A stretch of DNA of 64,000 nucleotides from Actinokineospora alba (GTDB lineage Bacteria > Actinomycetota > Actinomycetes > Mycobacteriales > Pseudonocardiaceae): positions 1,550,001 to 1,614,000 of the forward strand of contig NZ_SNXU01000001.1 of assembly GCF_004362515.1 (NCBI RefSeq), read 5' to 3'. The position numbers were made by a program, and so were the translations under genes. Under the pieces are notes generated by a model. That model worked only from the letters and a program-made list of their open reading frames with translations, was not told where the DNA came from and ran no database searches. This document shows, piece by piece, positions 42,145 through 50,665 of this stretch. Every line of letters starts with the position of its first letter. Positions within the stretch are counted from its first letter, which is position 1.

Positions 42145-42160
42145 CCTACTCCGCAGTAGG
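42145..42160. promoter_or_regulatory. TACT-N4-AGTA operator between the SCP2 pair and tetR
   Basis: CCTACTCCGCAGTAGG is a palindrome with 6-bp arms. It lies 13 bp from the SCP2 start and 48 bp from the tetR start and fits an autoregulatory TetR operator. Confidence 0.7.
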
Positions 42161-42207
42161 CTGCGGACGGGTAGATTCACGTGCAAGTAGGAATCGGGAG
42201 GACCAGG

Positions 42208-42861
42208 GTGAGCGTCGACGAAGAGCGCAGGTCAACGCGGGTGAAGCGACTGCCCCGCGAGGTCCGCGAACGCCAGATCCTCGACGCCGCGGTCCGGGTG
42301 TTCTCCCAGTACGGCTACCACAACGCCTCGATGGACGAGATCTCCGAAGTCGCGGGCGTCTCCAAGCCGATGATTTACGCGTACCTCGGCCACAAGGAAG
42401 ACCTGTTCGCCGCCTGCATCCGCCGCGAGGCGACGATGCTGATGGAGGCCATCGCCGCCGGTGTGACCACCGAGCAGGCCCCCGACATGCAGCTCTGGCA
42501 CGGCCTGCGGGCGTTCTTCCAGTTCGTCGGCGAGCAGAAGCAGAGCTGGCGGGTGCTGCACCGGCAGGCGACCTCACAGGGCGGACCGTTCAGCGAGGAA
42601 CTCCTCGCGATGCGCGGCCGGGCCATCAACCTTGTCGACGCGTTGCTCGTGCGATCCGCCACCACCCGCGGTGAGGCGCCCGCGAAGTCCACGGAAGCCC
42701 TCGCGGCCGCCCTGGTCGGCGCCAGCGAGTCGCTCGCCGACTGGTGGCTGGACCATCCCGAGGTGTCGGACAAGACTGTGGCCTCCTGGCTGATGAACCT
42801 GGTCTGGATGGGCTTCGGCGACCTGGTCACCGGCACCGTGTGGACCCCGACCCCGGAGTGA
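42208..42861 (+). CDS. TetR-family transcriptional regulator of lipid genes
   Basis: A 217-residue repressor-type protein from GTG 42208, with GGAGGACC (42196-42203) as ribosome site. The N-terminal HTH is ERQILDAAVRVFSQYGYHNASMDEISEVAGVSKPMIYAYLGHKEDLF. The ligand-binding C-terminal domain has QLWHGLRAFFQFVGEQKQSW and WWLDHPEVSDKTVASWLMNLVWMGF. It sits upstream of a gene of unknown function and near the htdX/fabG4/fadA2 genes. The shared palindrome suggests it controls fadE5, the SCP2 pair, fabG4, htdX and fadA2; acyl-CoA is a plausible ligand. Confidence 0.9.
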   Translation: MSVDEERRSTRVKRLPREVRERQILDAAVRVFSQYGYHNASMDEISEVAGVSKPMIYAYLGHKEDLFAACIRREATMLMEAIAAGVTTEQAPDMQLWHGLRAFFQFVGEQKQSWRVLHRQATSQGGPFSEELLAMRGRAINLVDALLVRSATTRGEAPAKSTEALAAALVGASESLADWWLDHPEVSDKTVASWLMNLVWMGFGDLVTGTVWTPTPE

Positions 42862-42866
42862 CGAAG

Positions 42867-43523
42867 ATGCTCGCGATCATCCTGTGCGAGTGCCCGGAGA
42901 CGGTGCTCGACGATGGCGTCGACACGGTCCGGCTGGGCAGCAGGCCCGAGCGCGCCGACCTCGAAGCGGCGTTCGCCCAGGCGGCGGACCGGCCTATCGG
43001 CGTGCTGGTCGAGGACGAGGAGTCCTTCGACCACTTCGTCGGCCTGCTCGACGGCGAGATGGCGTCGACCCCGATCACGCTGCTGGAGTGCCCGGAGACG
43101 TCCTTCCACCTGGAGGACACCGACCCCTTCATCCAGTGGGACGAGCCCGGCCCCGAGCGCCCGGTCCCCGCGGTGCGCAGCGACGACGGCACCGCCTCCT
43201 GCTTCCAGCTGACCCTCTACCCGCACTCCGACGACCCGGTGGACCTCCGGGTCCAGGTCGACGGGGTCGAGCTGTTCACCGGCCCCGCGTACTCGGTGAC
43301 CGCGTTCCCGAAGCTCGCGGGCACGGCGATCTGGGTCTCGTCGCCGCGCACGGACCTGATCTCCAAGGTCCTGCGCCGCCCGCCGCGGTTCGCCCAGGTC
43401 GCGACCGGCACGGACGTGTGGATCTCCAGCAACCACGAGCTGACCCCGTTCGAAGGCGCGGGCGGACCGCGCAAGGGACACCGGCTGCGGCACGTCCCCG
43501 CCGGGATCACCCTCCAGAACTGA
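42867..43523 (+). CDS. Hypothetical protein following tetR
   Basis: 218 residues from ATG 42867, with GGAG at 42855-42858; a GTG at 42858 would overlap the tetR stop. It has an acidic, beta-rich composition: ILCECPETVLDDGVDTVRLGS, then LVEDEESFDHFVGLLDGEM, then TLLECPETSFHLEDTDPFIQWDE. The C-terminal half has strands such as DLRVQVDGVELFTGPAYSVTA and QVATGTDVWISSNHELTPFEG. No signal peptide. I do not recognise a family. Likely in the same transcript as tetR. Confidence 0.75.
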   Translation: MLAIILCECPETVLDDGVDTVRLGSRPERADLEAAFAQAADRPIGVLVEDEESFDHFVGLLDGEMASTPITLLECPETSFHLEDTDPFIQWDEPGPERPVPAVRSDDGTASCFQLTLYPHSDDPVDLRVQVDGVELFTGPAYSVTAFPKLAGTAIWVSSPRTDLISKVLRRPPRFAQVATGTDVWISSNHELTPFEGAGGPRKGHRLRHVPAGITLQN

Positions 43524-43525
43524 GA

Positions 43526-43558
43526 AACGGCCCACCGCCGAAGCGGTGGGCCGTTCTT
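43526..43558. terminator. Bidirectional terminator
   Basis: AACGGCCCACCGC (43526-43538) pairs with GCGGTGGGCCGTT (43543-43555). It separates the tetR transcript from the convergent htdX gene. Confidence 0.85.
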
Positions 43559-43568
43559 CATGCGGCTA

Positions 43569-44411
43569 CTAGAGAGCGGTAATGGTGCCCTCGAGGTGCG
43601 GCTGCGGCTTGCGCGCGTTCACGAGGTCGAACTTCCACCCGGCGCCCACCGGCGTGGCCGCGAAGCCCACCTTGGCGGGCAGCAGCACCGGCAGCTTGAA
43701 CCGGACGTCCACTGTGTACGCGTCCGGCAGCCTGCCCTCGAACGCCGCCAGGCAGCGCGCCTTCGTCCACATGCCGTGGGCGATGGCGCGCGGGAAGCCG
43801 AACAGCTTGGCCGAGAGCGGGTGCAGGTGGATCGGGTTGCGGTCGCCCGAGACCTCCGCGTAGCGCCGGCCGATGTCCTCCGGGACCTTCCAGAACGACG
43901 TCGGCTCCGGCAGCTCCGTGCGCTCACCGTTCGGCTCGGACTTGCCCGAGCCGCCACCGCGGTTGAGGTAGGTGCTGACGTCGTGCCAGATGACCTCGCC
44001 GCCGATCGACGCCTCGCTGATCATGTCGAACTGCCGACCCTTGGGGTGGTCGCGGAGGTTCTCCACGTGCACCCGCAGGTCGAACTTCTCGTCGACGCGC
44101 AGCGAGCGGGTCTGGGTGATGCGGTTGGCGATGTGCACGGACCCGACCAGCGGGAACGGGAAATCGCTGTCCGTCATCAGCTTGACCTGCATCGGGAAGG
44201 TCAGCATGTGCGGGTAGGTCGCGGGCAGCTCGTCGGTCAGCCGGAACTCGCAGACCCGGTTGTAGGCGGCGAGGTGCAGCGGGTCCACCGAGACACCGGT
44301 GCGCACGTAGTCGCGCTCCGGCAGCGGGCCACCCTTCTTCGTGAAGCCCGCGAGCACCGCCTTGGGGAACAGCAGCCCCAGGTTCGGCGACTCCTTCAGC
44401 TCCACCATCAC
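43569..44411 (-). CDS. htdX: 3-hydroxyacyl thioester dehydratase, MaoC-like (HtdX)
   Basis: A 280-residue double hot-dog enzyme of the MaoC/HtdX type, the same length as mycobacterial HtdX. The catalytic hot-dog helix is in SGDRNPIHLHPLSAKLFGFPRAIAHGMW (Asp/His). The N-terminal half is a degenerate hot-dog (AAYNRVCEFRLTDELPATYPHMLTFPMQVKLM). It dehydrates 3-hydroxyacyl thioesters in fatty-acid metabolism. It overlaps the fabG4 stop by 4 bp, so the two form one unit, as in Mycobacterium. Confidence 0.92.
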   Translation of the reverse strand: MMVELKESPNLGLLFPKAVLAGFTKKGGPLPERDYVRTGVSVDPLHLAAYNRVCEFRLTDELPATYPHMLTFPMQVKLMTDSDFPFPLVGSVHIANRITQTRSLRVDEKFDLRVHVENLRDHPKGRQFDMISEASIGGEVIWHDVSTYLNRGGGSGKSEPNGERTELPEPTSFWKVPEDIGRRYAEVSGDRNPIHLHPLSAKLFGFPRAIAHGMWTKARCLAAFEGRLPDAYTVDVRFKLPVLLPAKVGFAATPVGAGWKFDLVNARKPQPHLEGTITAL

Positions 44412-45751
44412 GCCCCCAGCAGGCTCTGGCCGCAGACGCGCACGACGTTGCCGTTGACCGCGCCGGAGGCCGGGCTGGCGTACCAGGCGATCGTCTCGGC
44501 GACGTCCACCGGCAGGCCACCCTGCTGCATCGAGTTCATCCGGCGACCGGCTTCGCGGATGAACAGCGGCACCGCCGCGGTCATCTGGGTCTCGATGAAG
44601 CCCGGCGCGACGGCGTTGATCGTGATGCCCTTGGCGGCGTACTCGTCGGCGTAGGCGTTGACCATGCCGATCACGGCGGCCTTGCTGGTGCCGTAGTTGG
44701 TCTGCCCCAGGTTGCCCGCGATACCGGCGATCGAGGACACCCCGATGATGCGTCCACCCTCGCGGAGCACACCCTCGGCGAGCAGCGCCTCGTTGACCTT
44801 GAGCTGGCTGGTCAGGTTGACGGCCAGGACCGAGTCCCAGGCGCCTTCCTTCATGTTCGCCAGCGTCTTGTCCCGGGTGATGCCCGCGTTGTGCACCACG
44901 ATGTCGACGCCGCCGTGGCGGGTCTTCAGGTACTCGATCAGCTTGGCGGGCGCGTCGGCCGCGGTGACGTCGAGCTGGAACGTCGAACCGCCGACCTTGT
45001 TGGCGACCTTCGCGAGGTCGCCGCCCTGGGCCGGGATGTCGAGCGCGATGACGTGCGCGCCGTCGCGGGCGAGTACCTCGGCGATAGCCGCGCCGATGCC
45101 GCGGGAGGCGCCGGTGACGAGCGCGACCTTGCCCGCGAGCGGGGCGGTCCAGCTCTCCGGCTCGGTGACGGCGCCGCCGTGCGTGCCGATCCGGATGACC
45201 TGGCCGTCGACGTAGGCCGACTTGGCCGAGAGCAGGAAGCGCAGGGTCGACTCGACCTTGTCCTCCGCACCGGGCTGGACGTAGACAAGCTGGGCGGTGG
45301 CGCCGCGCTTGAGTTCCTTGCCGAGCGAGCGCGTGAAGCCTTCAAGCGAACGCTGGGCGATGATCTCGCCCGCGGCGGTCGCGCTCTCCGGCGGCGTGCC
45401 GAGGACGACGATCCGACCCGACGGCGTGATGGAGCGCATCACCGGGTGGAAGAAGTCGTAGAGCGCCCGCAGCTGGGTGGGGTCAGTGATTCCGGTCGCG
45501 TCGAAGACGAGTCCGCCGTACTTTTGGGTGTCGCCCCCGGCCGGTGCGGTCAGGACCTCTATACCTGCCGATTTCAACACCGAGCCGATGGCGTCGACCA
45601 GTCGTCCGGTGCCCCCGACCAGCGCCGGGCCGGTCAGAGCGGGCTCGCCACTCTTGTACCGGCGCAGCGGCTCGGGGTTCGGCAGTCCGAGACGCTTCAC
45701 GAGAAGCCGTCCGACGCCGGAAGTGCTGAACTGTTGGTAGCGGTCAGTCAT
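44408..45751 (-). CDS. fabG4: 3-oxoacyl thioester reductase FabG4
   Basis: A 447-residue long-chain SDR. The N-terminal half is a flavodoxin-like/degenerate Rossmann domain typical of FabG4 (LTGPALVGGTGRLVDAIGSVL). The C-terminal half is a true SDR with VTGASRGIGAAIA (cofactor), NAG in VHNAGITRDKTL, and the catalytic SSIAG...YGTSKAA (Ser-Tyr-Lys). In mycobacteria the enzyme reduces 3-oxoacyl-CoA with NADH. It is divergent from fadA2 with two operator palindromes between the starts. Confidence 0.95.
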   Translation of the reverse strand: MTDRYQQFSTSGVGRLLVKRLGLPNPEPLRRYKSGEPALTGPALVGGTGRLVDAIGSVLKSAGIEVLTAPAGGDTQKYGGLVFDATGITDPTQLRALYDFFHPVMRSITPSGRIVVLGTPPESATAAGEIIAQRSLEGFTRSLGKELKRGATAQLVYVQPGAEDKVESTLRFLLSAKSAYVDGQVIRIGTHGGAVTEPESWTAPLAGKVALVTGASRGIGAAIAEVLARDGAHVIALDIPAQGGDLAKVANKVGGSTFQLDVTAADAPAKLIEYLKTRHGGVDIVVHNAGITRDKTLANMKEGAWDSVLAVNLTSQLKVNEALLAEGVLREGGRIIGVSSIAGIAGNLGQTNYGTSKAAVIGMVNAYADEYAAKGITINAVAPGFIETQMTAAVPLFIREAGRRMNSMQQGGLPVDVAETIAWYASPASGAVNGNVVRVCGQSLLGA

Positions 45752-45765
45752 CCGTTTTACGCCTC

Positions 45766-45799
45766 CCTACTCGCTAGTAAACCTACTCTAGAGTAGGTT
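45766..45799. promoter_or_regulatory. Double TACT-N4-AGTA operator between fabG4 and fadA2
   Basis: CCTACTCGCTAGTAA (45766-45780) is followed by AACCTACTCTAGAGTAGGTT (45780-45799), which is a perfect 20-bp palindrome. Their centres are 16 bp apart. It lies in the 90-bp divergent promoter region and should control both directions. Confidence 0.75.
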
Positions 45800-45841
45800 A
45801 TGATGCTACCCGCAGATGTAAACCTGTGCTCAGGAGGAGAG

Positions 45842-47122
45842 ATGGCCCCCACTCGCGTCCGCCGCGTAGCGATTCTCGGCGGGAACCGGATTCCGTTCGC
45901 GCGGTCAAACGGGCCCTACGCCAAGGCTTCCAACCAGGACATGTTCACCGCCGCGCTGGACGGGCTCGTCGCCCGGTTCAGCCTGCAGGGTGAGCGGATC
46001 GGCGAGGTCGCGGCCGGTGCCGTCCTCAAGCACAGCCGCGACTTCAACCTCGCTCGCGAGTGCGTGCTCGGCAGCAAGCTCTCGCCGGAGACCCCCGCCT
46101 ACGACATCCAGCAGGCGTGCGGCACCGGTCTCCAGGCAATCATGCAGGTCGCCAACAAGATCGCCCTCGGCCAGATCGACTCGGCCATCGCGGGTGGCGT
46201 CGACACCACCAGCGACGCCCCGCTCGCGGTCAACGACGACCTGCGGCACATCCTCATCGCGCTCAACAACGCCAAGACCGTGGGTCAGCGGCTCGCGCTG
46301 GCGGCGAAGATCCGGCCGAGCCACTTCATGCCGGAGCGCCCGGAGAACTCCGAGCCGCGCACCGGGCTGTCCATGGGCGGTCACATGGCGATCACCGCCA
46401 AGACCTGGGGCATCACCCGCGAGGCGCAGGACGAGCTGGCGGCGTCGAGCCACCAGAAGCTCGCGGCCGCCTACGAGCGGGGCTTCTTCGACGACCTGAT
46501 CACTCCGTTCCAGGGCCTCTCGCGCGACCAGAACCTGCGCCCGGAGTCGACGGCGGAGAAGCTGGCGAAGCTCAAGCCCGCGTTCGGCGGCGCGGACGGC
46601 ACCATGACGGCGGGCAACTCCACCCCGCTCACCGACGGCGCGTCCGCGGTGCTGCTGGCCTCGGAGCAGTGGGCCAAGGAGCACAAGCTCCCGGTGCTCG
46701 CCTACCTCACCTTCTACGAGACCGCCGCGGTCGACTACGTCAACGGTGACGAGGGCCTGCTCATGGCGCCCGCGTACGCCGTGCCGCGCATGCTGGCCCG
46801 CGCGGGCATGACGCTGCAGGACTTCGACTTCTACGAGATCCACGAGGCGTTCGCGTCGCAGGTCCTGGCCACGCTGGCGGCGTGGGAGGACGTGGCGTTC
46901 GCCAAGGAGAAGCTGGGGCTGACCGAGCCGCTGGGCTCGATCGACCGGGCGAAGCTCAACGTCAACGGCTCCTCGCTCGCCGCGGGCCACCCGTTCGCCG
47001 CGACCGGCGGCCGGATCGTCGCGACCCTGGCCAAGCTGCTGAACGAGAAGGGGTCCGGCAAGGGCCTCATCTCGATCTGCGCGGCCGGCGGCCAGGGCGT
47101 CACGGCGATCATCGAGAAGTAG
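45842..47122 (+). CDS. fadA2: Acetyl-CoA acetyltransferase FadA2
   Basis: A 426-residue thiolase from ATG 45842, with AGGAGGAGA directly upstream. The nucleophile is the Cys in YDIQQACGTGLQAIM. The second catalytic region is FYEIHEAFASQVLA (His), and the third is LISICAAGGQGVTAII with the second Cys. It completes beta-oxidation by cleaving 3-oxoacyl-CoA with CoA, or runs in reverse. The order htdX-fabG4 divergent from fadA2 matches M. tuberculosis Rv0241c-Rv0243. Confidence 0.95.
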   Translation: MAPTRVRRVAILGGNRIPFARSNGPYAKASNQDMFTAALDGLVARFSLQGERIGEVAAGAVLKHSRDFNLARECVLGSKLSPETPAYDIQQACGTGLQAIMQVANKIALGQIDSAIAGGVDTTSDAPLAVNDDLRHILIALNNAKTVGQRLALAAKIRPSHFMPERPENSEPRTGLSMGGHMAITAKTWGITREAQDELAASSHQKLAAAYERGFFDDLITPFQGLSRDQNLRPESTAEKLAKLKPAFGGADGTMTAGNSTPLTDGASAVLLASEQWAKEHKLPVLAYLTFYETAAVDYVNGDEGLLMAPAYAVPRMLARAGMTLQDFDFYEIHEAFASQVLATLAAWEDVAFAKEKLGLTEPLGSIDRAKLNVNGSSLAAGHPFAATGGRIVATLAKLLNEKGSGKGLISICAAGGQGVTAIIEK

Positions 47123-47128
47123 CAGCTC

Positions 47129-47168
47129 CTCTACGGGTCTCTAGCGAGCTGGCTAGAGACCCGTAGAG
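47129..47168 (+). terminator. Perfect 17-bp hairpin after fadA2
   Basis: Arms at 47129-47145 and 47152-47168 are perfectly complementary with a 6-base loop. No T-run follows, as is common for actinobacterial terminators. Confidence 0.65.
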
Positions 47169-47242
47169 GCCCCAACGGTCGACACGCCGTAGGGGATTCT
47201 CAGTCAATATCGGGTCGACGCTAGAAACGCCGATACCGTCGG

Positions 47243-48439
47243 ATGATGGACCCGGTCCGCAACCCGTTCGCGCCCGGCGCGGGCCAACGCCCGCCCGAGC
47301 TCGCCGGTCGCGAGAAGGAACTCAAGGCGTTCGAGGTGGTCCTCGAACGCGTCGCCCGCGGCCGCCCGGAACGCAGCCTCGTCCTCACCGGCCTGCGCGG
47401 CGTGGGGAAGACCGTGCTGCTGGGCGAACTCCGCTCGATGGCCGTCCGCCGCGGCTGGGGCGCGGGCAAGATCGAGGCCCGACCGGACGCCGACCTGCGC
47501 CGACCGCTGTCGGCCGCACTGCACCGAGCCGTCCGCGACCTCGCGGTCCGCCACCGGGCCCCCGACCGTGTCGAGTCCGTGCTGGGTGTGTTGAAAGCCT
47601 TTGCTTTGAAAGCAAACCCCGACAACGCGAAGCTGCGCGAGCGCTGGCAGCCGGGCATCGACGTCCCGGCCACGCAGGGCCGCGCGGACTCCGGCGACAT
47701 CGAGATCGACTTGGTGGAGCTGTTCACCGAGGTGGCCGAGCTGGCCCAGGACGTCGGCACCGGTGTGGCGGTGCTGATCGACGAGATGCAGGACATCAAC
47801 CCCGACGACATCTCCGCCCTGTGCGCGGCCTGCCACGAGCTTTCCCAGTCGGGTGCGCCGCTCGTGGTCGTCGGCGCGGGCCTGCCGCACCTGCCCGCGG
47901 TGCTGTCGGCCAGCAAGTCCTACTCCGAGCGGCTGTTCCGGTACGTGCGGATCGATCGCCTCGACCGCACCGACGCGGATCAAGCCGTGCTCGCGCCCGT
48001 CGACCGCGAGGACGCCGGGATCACGCCCGAGGCATTGGACGCGCTGTTCGAGCGCTCGGGCGGCTACCCGTACTTCATCCAGGCGTACGGCAAAGCGGCA
48101 TGGGACGCGGCGCCCGACGACCCGATCACGGTCGAGGACGTCGCCGTGGCGGCACCGGAAGCGGAGGCGGAGCTGGCGGTCGGCTTCTTCGGCTCCCGCT
48201 ACGAACGCGCGACACCGGCGGAGCGCGAGTACCTGCGGGCGATGGCGGAACTGACCGAGGGCAAAGACGAGGGGGCGGGCACCTCGGACGTCGCGGTCTA
48301 CCTGGGCCGCAAACCTTCGTCGCTTTCACCGGCGCGCGACAGCCTGATCAAGAAGGGGCTGATCTACTCGGCGGAACGCGGGCGCATCGCCTTCACCGTG
48401 CCGCATTTCGGCCGGTACCTCCTGGGAATGGACGAGTAG
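47243..48439 (+). CDS. AAA-type ATPase (STAND/Orc1-like)
   Basis: A 398-residue protein. Walker A is in LVLTGLRGVGKTVLLGEL and Walker B is in VAVLIDEMQDINPDDISAL. A sensor-type segment VVVGAGLPHLPAVLSASKSYSERLF follows. The C-terminus holds a lid region (SGGYPYFIQAYGKAAWDAA) and a winged-helix-like part (LSPARDSLIKKGLIYSAERGRIAFTVPHFGRYL). This is the layout of cytoplasmic archaeal-type ATPases of unknown function, often called ATP-binding proteins. No partner gene is adjacent. Convergent with the next gene with no gap. Confidence 0.85.
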   Translation: MMDPVRNPFAPGAGQRPPELAGREKELKAFEVVLERVARGRPERSLVLTGLRGVGKTVLLGELRSMAVRRGWGAGKIEARPDADLRRPLSAALHRAVRDLAVRHRAPDRVESVLGVLKAFALKANPDNAKLRERWQPGIDVPATQGRADSGDIEIDLVELFTEVAELAQDVGTGVAVLIDEMQDINPDDISALCAACHELSQSGAPLVVVGAGLPHLPAVLSASKSYSERLFRYVRIDRLDRTDADQAVLAPVDREDAGITPEALDALFERSGGYPYFIQAYGKAAWDAAPDDPITVEDVAVAAPEAEAELAVGFFGSRYERATPAEREYLRAMAELTEGKDEGAGTSDVAVYLGRKPSSLSPARDSLIKKGLIYSAERGRIAFTVPHFGRYLLGMDE

Positions 48440-49237
48440 TCATTTCCAGGCCAGAAGCAGCCTGCGAACGTACTTGAACGCGTCGTCGACGAAAGTCGTC
48501 GGATACTCCTTCGCCACCGACCGCAACTCGGCGGTCCAGGTGGCAGGCGGCGGCACCTGCGCGTGCTTCTCCACGTCCCTCACGAATGACGAGCAGGCTC
48601 GATAAATCAGGGCCGCGTCGAAAATGAACACCTCGATCGGCGTGTACTGCTTGCCTTGCCGGGCTTCCCGTTCCCATACCTCGCCGATCTCCTTCGCGCA
48701 CGAAGCGAAGGACTTCGACAGCGCGAGCCCCGGCCCGGACAACCGCTTCTCGACCCACTTCACGAGCACGTCCGCCGCGTACTGCGAAAACGCGACCTGG
48801 TCGAAGTCGATATGAACCCGGGGAGGTCCGTTGATGAAGGTGACGCGCGCCGTTGCTCTCGGCGGGAGCCGGTGGACCCCGAAAGGCAAGGTCGCCGACA
48901 CCGTGAGGTCGGCACGGACCGCGTCGGCCAAGGACTCGATTTGGCCGGAGCTGACGCGAACTACCGCATTCGGTGCCGAGACTGTCAGCATCACCGTGGA
49001 TACGTTCTCGATTTTCATCTCGGTGTCCGGGTACTGGCACGCGGTGATGAACGCGGGCAGGCGCCCTTCCAGGATGAGCGGTTGGCAGATCGCTTGCAGT
49101 GTCGGCGACACCGTTGCTGTCGATGGGGTAGTCACCGTTGTCGTGACCACCGGATCGTCGTCATGCCAGCATCCGGCGGCGACGACGAGGGGCAGAACCG
49201 CGGCAAGACAGCGATTGCGACGAGACCAACGCACCAT
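48440..49237 (-). CDS. Hypothetical lipoprotein
   Basis: 265 residues from ATG 49237 (the frame is open to 49303). A basic N-terminus and hydrophobic stretch lead to the lipobox VAAGC (Cys23). After a Thr-rich spacer lies a beta-rich region (TVMLTVSAPNAVVRVSSGQIESL, ATARVTFINGPPRVHIDFDQV). The C-terminal part is helical with Cys residues (SCAKEIGEVWEREARQGK, YRACSSFVRDVEK). I recognise no family. Its stop directly abuts the ATPase stop. Confidence 0.75.
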   Translation of the reverse strand: MVRWSRRNRCLAAVLPLVVAAGCWHDDDPVVTTTVTTPSTATVSPTLQAICQPLILEGRLPAFITACQYPDTEMKIENVSTVMLTVSAPNAVVRVSSGQIESLADAVRADLTVSATLPFGVHRLPPRATARVTFINGPPRVHIDFDQVAFSQYAADVLVKWVEKRLSGPGLALSKSFASCAKEIGEVWEREARQGKQYTPIEVFIFDAALIYRACSSFVRDVEKHAQVPPPATWTAELRSVAKEYPTTFVDDAFKYVRRLLLAWK

Positions 49238-49421
49238 GGCGCACCTCGAACAGAACACATGGGTGGATTGCTCCGACTGGTTCAAGCGCGCTACCTGGAC
49301 CATCGCGCTCAGGTGTGTGACCGTTACCGCTGGTGAGGGCTCGAAACGCCGCGGGCGGATCGCCCGATATCACCGTCATCCGGCATCCCCGGGCCGGGAC
49401 CGGAATATGAGCAGGTGACTC

Positions 49422-50105
49422 TTGTTGACCGATCGACTGACCCGGTGGCTTCGAGCCGGCTACTACATCGCGGGGTACGGGCGGAAGTTCCCGTTCCGCG
49501 CGCGGGTCGAGCGGATCGTCCGCGAATGGGAGTCCCGCGCGGGCCAGGGTGACGCTCCGAAGGCGCAAGCCGCCTGGGACGGGCAATACGCGCGGGGCGA
49601 GTGGGACTACCTGGCGGGGGTGGCCGAGATCTCGCACTACGCGGTGATCGTCGGCTACGGCACCTACCTGAAGCCGGGGGGCAGCGTCCTCGACGTCGGC
49701 TGCGGGGAAGGTGTCCTGCAGGAGCGGTACCTGCCGCACGGTTACTCGAACTATGTGGGCGTCGACATCTCGGCGGTCGCGGTCGAGAAGTTGAAGGACC
49801 GGGAAGACGAGCGCACGGCGTTCGTCCAAGGGGACGCGGAAAGCACGGTGCCCGAGGGCAAGTTCGACGTGATCGTGTTCAACGAGAGCCTGTACTACTT
49901 CGAGGACCCACTCGCCGTGATGACCCGGTACGCGGAGGTCTTGGCTCCGGACGGGATTTTCCTCGTGTCGATGTTCCAGGGCTCCCGCCGCGCGCGCAGC
50001 GTGTTGGAGCACGTCCTTCGGCACCACACGGTGTTGGACGAAACCTTGACCACCCAGGGCACTCGCTCTTGGCGCTGCGCCGTCGTACGGCCTAAGGGCG
50101 CCTGA
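49422..50105 (+). CDS. Class I SAM-dependent methyltransferase
   Basis: A 227-residue methyltransferase starting at TTG 49422. The SAM-binding motif I is SVLDVGCGEGVLQE, motif II is near YVGVDISAVAVEKL, then FVQGDAES and FDVIVFNESLYYF (post-II). The substrate is unknown. The N-terminal ~60 residues are basic and helical. It is monocistronic and is followed by two strong inverted repeats. Confidence 0.88.
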   Translation: MLTDRLTRWLRAGYYIAGYGRKFPFRARVERIVREWESRAGQGDAPKAQAAWDGQYARGEWDYLAGVAEISHYAVIVGYGTYLKPGGSVLDVGCGEGVLQERYLPHGYSNYVGVDISAVAVEKLKDREDERTAFVQGDAESTVPEGKFDVIVFNESLYYFEDPLAVMTRYAEVLAPDGIFLVSMFQGSRRARSVLEHVLRHHTVLDETLTTQGTRSWRCAVVRPKGA

Positions 50106-50122
50106 CCCCGGACAAATGGAAA

Positions 50123-50165
50123 CCCCGTAGTGCTGCCAGGTCGGGGGTCCGCCAGCACTACGGGG
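50123..50165 (+). terminator. Hairpin after the methyltransferase gene
   Basis: CCCCGTAGTGCTG (50123-50135) and CAGCACTACGGGG (50153-50165) are perfect inverted 13-base arms around a 17-base G-rich loop. No T-run. It may be a terminator or part of a structured RNA. Confidence 0.5.
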
Positions 50166-50198
50166 TCAACCGGAACATCGTGCTTAGTCCCGGTGGTG

Positions 50199-50247
50199 TT
50201 ACACAGAACCAAACTGTGCCCTGCATCACATTCTTGGTTCTGTGTAA
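50199..50247. repeat. 14-bp perfect inverted repeat, function unclear
   Basis: TTACACAGAACCAA (50199-50212) and TTGGTTCTGTGTAA (50234-50247) are perfect arms spaced 21 bases apart. The AT content is above the local average. It lies between the methyltransferase and the small minus-strand gene, so it could be a terminator for either. Confidence 0.5.
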
Positions 50248-50278
50248 TTGAGGGCTTTCAGGGTGGAGCAGGAAGGGC

Positions 50279-50425
50279 TTAGCGCCAGGTCACGTGCTGC
50301 GTCTGAGCGAGGGTGATCAGCTCGTGACGCATCGAGGGCGTAGCCGCCTGCTCGATCGCGCGAGTCACCGCCTTGCGAGTACGGGCCTCGACGCGGCGGG
50401 CTCGGATCTTCGCAGCGATGTTCAT
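50279..50425 (-). CDS. Small basic hypothetical protein (48 aa)
   Basis: ATG 50425 follows GGGGATGCGACCACC. The product MNIAAKIRARRVEARTRKAV and onward (ending AQTQHVTWR) is helical and basic (Arg/Lys-rich). Small proteins of this kind occur in actinobacterial genomes, but their function is unknown. The frame is open upstream to 50557, but the extension lacks the typical composition. Confidence 0.6.
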   Translation of the reverse strand: MNIAAKIRARRVEARTRKAVTRAIEQAATPSMRHELITLAQTQHVTWR

Positions 50426-50665
50426 GGTGGTCGCATCCCCTTCGGAAGCTGTTTGCCGTTCTGGCTGACCGGCATGACTCAAGTATGCACCTTCCGCCCG
50501 GCAAATGCACCCGTTTGTCCGGTGAACTGGCGCACATCCCGATGAATCATCGGTCAACTACTGATGACTCCCGGCGGCTGTCCGGCTTGAAGTGTGACCC
50601 GGCGGACACCCGGCTAACGCCGGACAAGGGTCACGCGATGCCGCCCTACCCGCCTATCGGCCGAT
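50426..50665. other. Intergenic region without a supported gene
   Basis: About 240 bp. It holds GC-rich imperfect direct repeats (CCCGGCGG...CCGGCT at 50570 and 50598, period 28) and an inverted pair GTGACCC/GGGTCAC (50594-50600/50628-50634). No clear reading frame. Confidence 0.5.
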
